A stretch of 9,251 nt of DNA, taken from assembly GCA_019428955.1 (NCBI GenBank), contig JAHYJF010000135.1:1-9251 (forward strand), read 5' to 3'. Below the pieces are notes generated by a model that was given only the letters and a program-made list of their open reading frames with translations, searched no databases and was not told where the DNA came from. Within the stretch, counting starts at the first letter, position 1. Each line of letters starts with the position of its first letter. Shown here in pieces: positions 1-5,473 of this stretch. The translations under genes were made by a program, and so were the position numbers. This stretch comes from Burkholderiaceae bacterium. Its GTDB lineage: Bacteria > Pseudomonadota > Gammaproteobacteria > Burkholderiales > Burkholderiaceae_E.

Positions 1-2
1 CG

Positions 3-92
3 GGCATTGCGTTCGGCGGCTGTCAGAAAGCGCAGACAGAGCATTGCGCCGACGGCGGATTGTTCGACCGGCTTTACACCCCGGGGAAATAG
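3..92 (+). CDS. C-terminal end of an unidentified gene (cut by window edge)
   Basis: An open frame runs in from the left edge and stops at TAG 90-92, leaving 29 residues that begin GIAFGGCQKAQ and end RLYTPGK. Third codon positions are mostly G or C, as in the confident genes here, and the peptide has a mixed composition with two cysteines. The other two plus frames give arginine-rich translations typical of shadows. I do not recognise the family. It lies on the same strand as cysM but about 370 bases upstream, so co-transcription is possible but not shown. It could also be a chance frame, because only 30 codons are visible. Confidence 0.4.
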   Translation, partial: GIAFGGCQKAQTEHCADGGLFDRLYTPGK

Positions 93-465
93 GGTCGCCC
101 GCCTCGGACTCTCACAGTTCCTGGCGACCCCTGTCACAGCCGCAACCATCGTTAAAATGGGGGGGGCATAATGCCTATCCGACTTGCAAAGGCCGTCAAC
201 GGGCCGCTCGGCCGGGCAGGGGCGTCAGTCGTGAGCGCAGGACAGCGCATCAAAGGCGTAGTCGGCTCTTATATCGGGAGCGCAAAGTGCTCGAGCAACA
301 GATAGAGACCATCCGCCGGCACTGCCAGGATGTGTTGGACATTGAGGTCCTGATGGACTGCGCCGAGCATCAAGTGCGCAGCGTGTTTCAGGATCTCAAC
401 GCACAGATCGAAAATCCTCGCTTGGGGGGCGTCCGGTGCCGGTTCATCCGCTCCGTTTTGAGTCT
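93..465. other. Gene-poor stretch upstream of cysM with two doubtful small frames
   Basis: No recognisable gene lies here. A run of eight G (159-166) precedes ATG 171, which opens a 44-codon frame ending at TAG 303-305; the peptide (MPIRLAKAVNGPLGRAG...) resembles nothing I know. A second plus frame is open from 44 to TGA 467-469. Its first half is arginine-rich, like a shadow, but its last 60 or so residues look more protein-like (acidic and amphipathic, QQIETIRRHCQDVLDIEVLM). That frame ends on the ATGA that would start cysM, an arrangement seen in translationally coupled genes. Either frame may be decayed coding DNA. The cysM promoter presumably lies here, but I see no convincing -35/-10 pair. 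Confidence 0.35.
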
Positions 466-1407
466 ATGAGCCAGGCCTCCAGCGGTCCGCGAAGAAATGC
501 GGAAAAGAGTTCCCTCCCGCATTTCAGGACGATAGAAGAAACCGTAGGTGAAACGCCGCTGGTACAGCTGAAACGCTTGCCGGGAACAAGCAAGAACATT
601 GTCCTGGCAAAGCTCGAAGGAAATAATCCGGCCGGATCGGTCAAGGACCGTCCGGCGCTTGCCATGATCGTGAGGGCCGAAGCCCGCGGCAGTATCAAGC
701 CTGGCGATACGCTGATCGAGGCCACCAGCGGCAACACCGGGATCGCGCTGGCGATGGCCGCGGCCATCCGAGGCTACCGCATGATCTTGATCATGCCGGA
801 GCATCTGTCCGTGGAACGGCGCCAGATCATGGGTGCGTTCGGTGCGCAAATCCTCCTGACGCCCAAGCTGGGCGGCATGGAAGGCGCACGGGACCTGGCG
901 GAAAGAATGAGCGCCGATGGCAAGGGAATGATCCTCGATCAATTCGCCAATGCGGACAATCCTCTTTCGCACTACGAAACAACCGGCCCCGAGATCTGGC
1001 GCGACACCGGCGGTCAGATCACGCATTTCGTCAGCAGCATGGGGACCACCGGTACCATCGTCGGAGTCGCGCGCTATCTTAAGGAAATGAATCCCCAGGT
1101 TCGGGTAATCGGCGTGCAGCCAAAGGAAGGTGCGCAGATCCCGGGCACACGCAAATGGCCGAGGAAATATGTGCCCAAGATCTATACACCAGAGAACATA
1201 GATCGCGTTGAACTCGTGAGCCAGGGCGAAGCCGAAGAGACGACGCGGCGCCTCGCACGCGAGGAAGGGATCTTTGCCGGCATCTCCGCCGGCGGCGCTA
1301 TGTGCGTGGCGCTCAACATCAGCGCGCGGGCGAATAACGCAGTCATTGTGTCGATCGTCTGTGATCGCGGCGACCGCTATCTGTCGACGGGGGTGTTTCC
1401 CGGTTGA
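466..1407 (+). CDS. cysM: Cysteine synthase B (O-acetylserine sulfhydrylase, CysM type)
   Basis: A PLP enzyme that makes cysteine from O-acetylserine and sulfide; CysM enzymes can also accept thiosulfate to give S-sulfocysteine. From ATG 466 it is 313 residues. NNPAGSVKDR carries the PLP lysine (Lys60), TSGNTG (87-92) binds the substrate carboxylate, GTTGT (193-197) cups the PLP phosphate, and CDRGDRYLSTGVF closes the C-terminus. KLEGNNPAGSVKDR, SSMGTTGTI and the CDRGDRYLSTG ending mark it as CysM rather than CysK. Homology begins near residue 20 (FRTIEETVGETPLV), so the N-terminus carries about 20 extra residues. GTG 436, in frame, would add ten more and has a G-run (424-429) upstream. ATG 466 lacks a clear ribosome site but overlaps the stop of an upstream frame. 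The active-site residues named above are present. Confidence 0.95.
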   Translation: MSQASSGPRRNAEKSSLPHFRTIEETVGETPLVQLKRLPGTSKNIVLAKLEGNNPAGSVKDRPALAMIVRAEARGSIKPGDTLIEATSGNTGIALAMAAAIRGYRMILIMPEHLSVERRQIMGAFGAQILLTPKLGGMEGARDLAERMSADGKGMILDQFANADNPLSHYETTGPEIWRDTGGQITHFVSSMGTTGTIVGVARYLKEMNPQVRVIGVQPKEGAQIPGTRKWPRKYVPKIYTPENIDRVELVSQGEAEETTRRLAREEGIFAGISAGGAMCVALNISARANNAVIVSIVCDRGDRYLSTGVFPG

Positions 1408-1892
1408 GCCGTCTTCAGAAGGACGCCGCAATGACGACATCCACTTCGTCACTGTCGTCGCAGTAGCGCTGCAGATTCCACCGCGCGGCTGCTCGCGATT
1501 GCGGTTGTTTAAATCTCCAATCCTGCACCCATGGCAAGCCGCGGAGACGATACCTCCTGACGATTGCCAAATCGAAGTGCAAAGCCCGTCTGGGAAACCT
1601 TGTCGTGCCCGATCAGGCCGTTGCCGGAAGGTTACGGACCGCCCTTATGCAGTTGAACGAAGCAATGTGAGTTCGCTTATGCAGAGTCGGCCTGAAGCTT
1701 GAGGCCTCTCTTGCTCGGATTCGCCCGCTTGCTAATGCCAATCCGGAATAAGGCCATAACTAAGGATTCGTTCTCGCACGCGTGCTTCTTGGGTATGGTT
1801 CCCCCTCTGGCGCGATGCGCCCGGTTTTGAGAACCCCGCATTGCGTTGGCATCGAATGTGCGGCAGGCCGACTGTCCAGCAAGGAAACAATC
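1408..1892 (+). other. Gene-poor cysM-cysK spacer with a possible decayed small frame
   Basis: No recognised gene lies in these 485 bases. AGAAGGA (1417-1423) sits seven bases before ATG 1431, a strong start, but the frame encodes only MTTSTSSLSSQ before TAG at 1464. The same frame then stays open for about 68 codons to TGA 1668-1670; its end (LTIAKSKCKARLGNLVVPDQ...) looks fairly protein-like. This could be a gene broken by one nonsense mutation, a short leader peptide, or chance. The nine bases CTTATGCAG occur twice, near 1644 and 1676. An AT-richer patch at about 1744-1772 (GGAATAAGGCCATAACTAAGG) may contain the cysK promoter, but no clean -35/-10 pair is visible. Confidence 0.3.
1881..1885 (+). 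promoter_or_regulatory. Ribosome binding site that sets the cysK start
   Basis: AAGGA lies seven bases before ATG 1893. It supports that start over in-frame upstream codons at 1782 and 1815, which lack such a site and would add residues not found in CysK proteins. Confidence 0.75.
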
Positions 1893-2876
1893 ATGACCCA
1901 GTGGTACAAAGACAACTCGCAGAGTATCGGCCACACCCCCCTGGTAAGGCTGAACCGGCTCACCGATGGCGCCAAGGCCACGGTGTTGGCCAAGATCGAA
2001 GGTCGCAATCCGGCTTATTCGGTCAAGTGCCGGATTGGCGCGGCGATGATCTGGGACGCGGAAAAGCGCGGTCTGCTCGGCCCGGGCAAAGAATTGGTCG
2101 AGCCGACCAGCGGCAATACGGGCATTGCCCTGGCGTTCGTCGCCGCGGCGCGCGGCATCGCCTTGACCCTGACGATGCCGGAAACGATGAGCGTGGAGCG
2201 CCGCAAGCTGCTGATCGCCTACGGCGCGAAACTGGTGCTCACCGAGGGTGCGAAAGGAATGGGCGGCGCGATCGCCAAGGCAGAGGAGATCGCAGCCTCT
2301 GACCCGAATAAGTATGTGTTGCTGCAGCAGTTCAAGAACCCGGCGAACCCCGCGATTCACGAGAAGACCACCGGGCCGGAAATCTGGGACGACACCGACG
2401 GCGCCATCGATATCCTGGTTTCGGGGGTCGGGACCGGCGGTACCATCACCGGAGTAACGCGTTACATCAAGATCACCCGCGGCAAGAAGATCTTTTCGGT
2501 GGCGGTCGAACCGGCCGCCAGCCCGGTGCTCACGCAAAAGCGCGCTGGCGAGCCCTTGAAGCCGGGTCCGCACAAGATACAGGGCATAGGTGCGGGCTTT
2601 GTGCCCGAGGTGCTCGATCTATCTCTGGTGGACGCGATCGAACAAGTCACGAACGAGGAAGCAGTGCAGTTTGCGCATCGGCTCACGCGCGAAGAAGGTA
2701 TCTTGTCGGGAATTTCCTGCGGCGCTGCGGCGGCGGTGGCGGCGCGGCTCGCCCAGCGGCCGGAAAACGCCGGCAAGACCATCGTGGTCGTTCTGCCTGA
2801 TTCCGGCGAGCGCTATCTGAGCTCGGTTCTGTTCGAAGGCGTGTTCGACGCCGCAGGTGTAGCCCAAGCCGCGTAG
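1893..2876 (+). CDS. cysK: Cysteine synthase A (O-acetylserine sulfhydrylase, CysK)
   Basis: A PLP enzyme that condenses O-acetylserine with sulfide to cysteine, the last step of assimilatory sulfate reduction, in the cytoplasm. It has 327 residues, slightly longer than most family members because of a short alanine-rich tail. RNPAYSVKCRIGA holds the PLP lysine (Lys45), followed by TSGNTG (72-77), SGVGTGGTITG with the phosphate loop (near 179-183), GISCGAA and PDSGERYLSS near the C-terminus. SVKCR rather than SVKDR, and GTGGT rather than GTTGT, distinguish it from the neighbouring CysM. It follows cysM on the same strand after 485 bases, so it probably has its own promoter. Having both isozymes adjacent allows use of sulfide and possibly thiosulfate. 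The active site looks intact. Confidence 0.96.
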   Translation: MTQWYKDNSQSIGHTPLVRLNRLTDGAKATVLAKIEGRNPAYSVKCRIGAAMIWDAEKRGLLGPGKELVEPTSGNTGIALAFVAAARGIALTLTMPETMSVERRKLLIAYGAKLVLTEGAKGMGGAIAKAEEIAASDPNKYVLLQQFKNPANPAIHEKTTGPEIWDDTDGAIDILVSGVGTGGTITGVTRYIKITRGKKIFSVAVEPAASPVLTQKRAGEPLKPGPHKIQGIGAGFVPEVLDLSLVDAIEQVTNEEAVQFAHRLTREEGILSGISCGAAAAVAARLAQRPENAGKTIVVVLPDSGERYLSSVLFEGVFDAAGVAQAA

Positions 2877-2885
2877 GTCCTGTTT

Positions 2886-3079
2886 ATGGATCGGGCTTAC
2901 CAAGGCGACGAAACACGACAACTGGCGCTGGAGTTGGGCTTCAATGCGCTCGTGTCGCCGTCGAGTACTCTGGTCAACGCCTGGGAATACGACCTCGGGC
3001 CATGTGCCGACGCCGCAACGAGATCGAACGGCTGTTCCGTCGTCTCAAAGGGTTCCGTCGAATCTTCTCCCGCTTCAAG
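2886..3079 (+). pseudogene. IS5-family transposase remnant, C-terminal part, frameshifted
   Basis: ATG 2886 opens a frame reading MDRAYQGDETRQLALELGF and ending in NAWEYD at 2991-2993. This matches the DRAYEGNETR...WEYD segment of DDE transposases of the IS5 family (IS427/IS1031-like groups). Two bases later the match continues in another frame: from 2996, RAMCRRRNEIERLFRRLKG, then FRRIFSRF ending near 3076. This is the family's highly conserved block with the catalytic glutamate (RRNEIERLF). The two extra bases at 2994-2995 break the gene, and the N-terminal half with the first catalytic aspartate is missing. The match ends abruptly at an integrase fragment. No terminal inverted repeats or target duplication were found, so this is a dead remnant. 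Confidence 0.85.
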
Positions 3080-3084
3080 GCGGC

Positions 3085-3204
3085 CGCCTGACCAAGTTCT
3101 ACGACTCGCGCGGGCGCAGTGCCGCATTCCGCCGCGTCAGCGAGCGTGCCGGAATTGTGGGACTGCGGTTTCACGACTTGCGGCACGAAGCGGCTACCAT
3201 CTAG
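3085..3204 (+). pseudogene. Tyrosine recombinase (phage-type integrase) fragment
   Basis: The frame ending at TAG 3202-3204 reads RLTKFYDSRGRSAAFRRVSE, followed by RAGIVGLRFHDLRHEAATI. GLRFHDLRHEAAT is the box II region of tyrosine recombinases (HxLRH, with a catalytic histidine and arginine), and AFRRVSERAGI is the usual lead-in. Only about 39 residues survive. The box I arginine, the second catalytic histidine and the tyrosine nucleophile are absent, so it cannot be active. It begins within a few bases of the end of the transposase remnant and in a different frame, so the two were joined by a rearrangement. It may be the residue of an integrated element. Confidence 0.8.
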
Positions 3205-3282
3205 CCACAAAAGCGGAAATCTGTATCTTCAGACCAATATTGCGCTCGATGGTCTCTTGAAGGTCACTCGTCTGGTGACGGT
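3205..3282. other. Spacer with weak inverted repeats between integrase scar and GH84 gene
   Basis: AGACCA (3231-3236) and TGGTCT (3250-3255) can pair, as can GTCAC and GTGAC further right (about 3265-3281). Neither stem is GC-rich or followed by a T run in the minus direction, so neither is a convincing intrinsic terminator for the minus-strand operon that ends here. A rho-dependent end is possible but not shown. Confidence 0.25.
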
Positions 3283-4353
3283 TCAGGAACGATCAAGCTC
3301 CTCGACCCAGCCGCTCACAGTGTCCGCACCATCGAGCCAGCGCACGACTTCCGTGGCAATCGGATGGTCCAGCGCAGCGTAGCGTCGGCGCAGGCGCTCG
3401 CGAACCTCACCGAGTTGATCGATGCCACGGTCCTGCATGTCGTGCAGATCGGTCTCGAGCATGATCGCGAGAGTATCGCCGGCCCAGGCGCGTGCGGCCG
3501 TCCGGAAGGCGCTCATGTAGCAATAGGCCGTGCCTTCGCGGTAACTGGCTGCTAGCGTGGCGGCGGGAATCAAGCTCAGGTGAGGTTGGAGCGCCGGATT
3601 GATCGCGTGCGCCGCGACGAGCGGACCGATCACGCTCGGCCGCCCCGTGAACCCGCGAAGATGCAGGAAACGCGACATTCGCGGCCCATCGTTGACCGGG
3701 TAGTTGTCCCAGAGCGTGGGCTTGTGACCCAGCGATTCGCCCACCCGGGCCAGATGGCCGGCACTGTGTTCGCGGGCGCAAATCTCCTCGCCGGTCCAGT
3801 AGACGCCGACCCGGGGATCGAGGCGGCGTCCAAGTTCTTCCAGATACCCTCTGGGCCGTGCGCCGAAGGTGACGTCGAGCATGTGGTCGTCAGAGTAGTA
3901 AGTCGGGCACATGAGGACGCGGCCCGCGCGGGTGTTGGCCAGCGCCAGGTGCACGATTTCGGCTTCCCGTGCCGCCAGGTCCGGGATATCGCCGCGGGTG
4001 TCGTCGAACAGGATCGCGAGCTCGTCGATGCCCAGTTCGTCGAGCGTCCTGACCTTGGCGGCGAACTCCTTCCGCGAGACCCCCCCCAAGTCGCGGTAAA
4101 GCTCGTAGGGGCTCAAGCCCACGCCGAAGCGCATGCCGAGGCTTCGGCAATGCGCCGATAGCTCGGCCAATTCGTCCAGGGCCTCGTCCGGGTGCGATTC
4201 GCGCCAGCGGCGTCGCAGGAATTCATCTGCCTTGGGCGCATAGTGAAAGAACGAGTAACCGATTTGTCGCAACCGGGCGATGACCTGCTTGCGGGCATCG
4301 TGGCGCCACGGCCTGCCGAAGTAGCCCTCGATTACACCCAGTTCGGGAACCAT
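3283..4353 (-). CDS. GH84-type beta-N-acetylglucosaminidase (O-GlcNAcase/hyaluronidase-like)
   Basis: It belongs to glycoside hydrolase family 84, which removes beta-linked N-acetylglucosamine by substrate-assisted catalysis. The 356 residues are nearly all catalytic barrel. VIEGYFGRPW (8-17) opens the first strand, YAPKAD holds the sugar-binding lysine (Lys41), ILFDDTRGD has the catalytic aspartate pair (Asp117, Asp118), YWTGEEI (185-191) and WDNYPVNDG (215-223) line the pocket. No signal peptide, membrane segment or carbohydrate-binding domain is present; the conserved region starts at residue 7, so the protein is probably cytoplasmic. It starts 18 bases after the DsrE stop with no clear ribosome site, suggesting coupling to dsrE. 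It is the last gene of the minus-strand unit. The natural substrate is unknown, and a glycosidase in a sulfur-relay operon is unexpected. Confidence 0.9.
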   Translation of the reverse strand: MVPELGVIEGYFGRPWRHDARKQVIARLRQIGYSFFHYAPKADEFLRRRWRESHPDEALDELAELSAHCRSLGMRFGVGLSPYELYRDLGGVSRKEFAAKVRTLDELGIDELAILFDDTRGDIPDLAAREAEIVHLALANTRAGRVLMCPTYYSDDHMLDVTFGARPRGYLEELGRRLDPRVGVYWTGEEICAREHSAGHLARVGESLGHKPTLWDNYPVNDGPRMSRFLHLRGFTGRPSVIGPLVAAHAINPALQPHLSLIPAATLAASYREGTAYCYMSAFRTAARAWAGDTLAIMLETDLHDMQDRGIDQLGEVRERLRRRYAALDHPIATEVVRWLDGADTVSGWVEELDRS

Positions 4354-4371
4354 GCGACTGGTGCCGGCGAA

Positions 4372-4722
4372 TCAGAAGACCAGAACCTTGTCGGCCGCCG
4401 CCGTCCAGTCCGCAAGTTGCGCCAGCGTGGCTCGCTGTGCCCCTTCGACCAGTTCGTCCTCCCCAACGCCGCGTGCATCCATGCAGGTGCCGCAAATTCC
4501 GACCTCGCCCCTGCGCAGGACCTTGCCGAGCATGAGTTGCACGTTGTAGTAACCCTCGGGCACCTTCTGCCCGTTCTTGGCACAGCCCACCGCGTCGGCC
4601 ATGAGGAACAGGCGCACCGACTGGCCCTCTCTGGCGGCCAGAGTCCCGGCCAGCCGCAGCGCGTTGTAGGCACGCTCGTCCCCGTACGGCGCGTCGTTGA
4701 CGATGAACAAGGTGGAAGTCAT
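4372..4722 (-). CDS. DsrE-family sulfur-carrier-like protein
   Basis: A small cytoplasmic protein of the DsrE/YchN fold, whose members (DsrE, TusD) accept and pass persulfide sulfur on a cysteine. The 116 residues start TLFIVNDAPYGDERAYNALR, the usual first strand and helix, then FLMADAVGCAKNGQ (Cys47) and GICGTCMDARG with a CxxC (Cys77, Cys80), and end ADKVLVF. Three cysteines in these loops fit a thiol-relay or redox role. ATG 4722 is chosen because AGAAGGA (4736-4730) lies seven bases upstream; an earlier in-frame ATG at 4779 falls inside the preceding gene. It lies 20 bases after the rhodanese regulator and 18 before GH84. It is a stand-alone DsrE, without dsrF or dsrH beside it, so the reverse-Dsr pathway is not implied. 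Confidence 0.9.
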   Translation of the reverse strand: MTSTLFIVNDAPYGDERAYNALRLAGTLAAREGQSVRLFLMADAVGCAKNGQKVPEGYYNVQLMLGKVLRRGEVGICGTCMDARGVGEDELVEGAQRATLAQLADWTAAADKVLVF

Positions 4723-4729
4723 GTTGCAA

Positions 4730-4736
4730 TCCTTCT
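4730..4736 (-). promoter_or_regulatory. Ribosome binding site of the DsrE gene
   Basis: AGAAGGA on the minus strand, seven bases before ATG 4722. It decides the start and lies in the 20-base gap after the upstream gene. Confidence 0.7.
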
Positions 4737-4742
4737 TCGAAG

Positions 4743-5405
4743 CTACGGCCGCGTCACCGGCAGCCCCGCCGCCTGCCACTCGCTGACCCCGTCGGAAGTC
4801 TTGCGCGCACGAAAGCCATGCTTCTTCAGCAGCGCCACCGCCTCGTCGGACATCAGGCAGAACGGGCCGCGGCAGTAGGCGACGATCTCGGCGTCACGGG
4901 GCAGTTCGGCCAGCCGATGGGTCAGCTCCGATTGCGGCATCGAGCGCGCGTATGGCAGATGCGCGGTGTCGTACTCGTCCTGCGGACGGACGTCGATCAT
5001 CACCACTTCGCCACGTTTGGCCTGAGCCAGCAACTCCTCGCGCCCGACCTGCGCCAGCCGTTCGGGCTCGGCCATCATCTGCTGCAGAGCCATGCGCAAT
5101 TCGAGCAGGTGCTCTTCGGCGACTTGGCGCAGCGTGACACCGAGCAGGGCCACGTCTTGGCCGCTGAGGCGATAGAGGACGCGCTTGCCGGCGCGTCGGC
5201 TCTGCACCAGACGCGCTTCCTTCAAGCTTCTCAGGTGCGCGCTGGCGAGCCTGATGTCGACTGCGATCGCGCCGGCCAGCACTTCGACCGATTTTTCACC
5301 CTGCGCCAGTATCTCTAGCATCTCCAGGCGCTTCGGATTGGCAAGGGTTTTACCGACACGAGCGACCTGCTCGTATAAAAGATCCTTGAGATTTCGCTTG
5401 TCCAT
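4743..5405 (-). CDS. ArsR-type winged-helix regulator fused to a rhodanese domain
   Basis: From ATG 5405 it is 220 residues. Residues 10-95 are an ArsR/SmtB winged helix: ANPKRLEMLEIL, then the helix-turn-helix VEVLAGAIAVDIRLASAHLR, and a wing around RAGKRVLYRL. Residues 125-218 are a rhodanese domain with MIDVRPQDEYDTAHLP and the loop YCRGPFC (Cys178, Cys183) at the active-site position. Such fusions are known among ArsR proteins, and a persulfide or metalloid-sensing role is inferred from the exposed cysteines; the ligand is unproven. It heads the unit with dsrE and GH84 and is divergent from a cysteine desulfurase, with a dyad over its own start region, so autoregulation is likely. ATGs at 5414 and 5426 are also in frame. 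None has a good ribosome site, and 5426 lies upstream of the predicted transcript start. Confidence 0.92.
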   Translation of the reverse strand: MDKRNLKDLLYEQVARVGKTLANPKRLEMLEILAQGEKSVEVLAGAIAVDIRLASAHLRSLKEARLVQSRRAGKRVLYRLSGQDVALLGVTLRQVAEEHLLELRMALQQMMAEPERLAQVGREELLAQAKRGEVVMIDVRPQDEYDTAHLPYARSMPQSELTHRLAELPRDAEIVAYCRGPFCLMSDEAVALLKKHGFRARKTSDGVSEWQAAGLPVTRP

Positions 5406-5414
5406 GATGTACAT

Positions 5415-5430
5415 TCTAACGATCATTAGA
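5415..5430. promoter_or_regulatory. Dyad operator between the rhodanese-ArsR gene and the desulfurase gene
   Basis: TCTAACGATCATTAGA has 5-base arms (TCTAA/TTAGA) and a central GATC, symmetric at 14 of 16 positions. It lies just downstream of the TATAAT box for the minus-strand unit, so a bound repressor would cover the start of transcription. A looser outer symmetry joins ATGATGTACATT (5404-5415) with AAGTATATCAT (5436-5446). The obvious candidate binder is the adjacent ArsR-rhodanese protein; this is inference from position. Confidence 0.6.
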
Positions 5431-5435
5431 TTATA
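5430..5435 (-). promoter_or_regulatory. -10 box of the minus-strand ArsR-rhodanese unit
   Basis: ATTATA on the plus strand is a perfect TATAAT on the minus strand. Transcription would start near 5423, giving an RNA leader of under 20 bases before ATG 5405. No good -35 is seen at the expected distance (5453-5458), as is common where an activator helps. The same AT-rich patch (TATAAG 5432-5437 or TATATC 5438-5443) could serve the plus-strand desulfurase, so the two promoters probably overlap. Confidence 0.5.
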
Positions 5436-5473
5436 AGTATATCATCCCGAATCCCGATTACACGGAACTCGCC

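Noticed and set aside
388..1452. Long minus-strand open frame (354 codons) opposite cysM
   Set aside because: It mirrors cysM codon structure; the translation is rich in R, H and D with no family resemblance, while the plus strand has a complete CysM.
1677..2573. Long minus-strand open frame (298 codons) opposite cysK
   Set aside because: Antisense shadow of cysK in GC-rich DNA; no recognisable motifs.
3265..3281. GTCAC/GTGAC stem as intrinsic terminator of the minus-strand operon
   Set aside because: Only five pairs, and the following minus-strand sequence lacks a T run.
3205..3285. Short minus-strand frame (about 32 codons, ending near 3202) beyond the GH84 stop
   Set aside because: No start signal or recognisable family; too short to separate from chance in a scarred region.
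3580..4161. Plus-strand open frame (193 codons) opposite the GH84 gene
   Set aside because: The minus strand carries a clear GH84 protein with catalytic motifs; the plus translation has biased composition and no motif.
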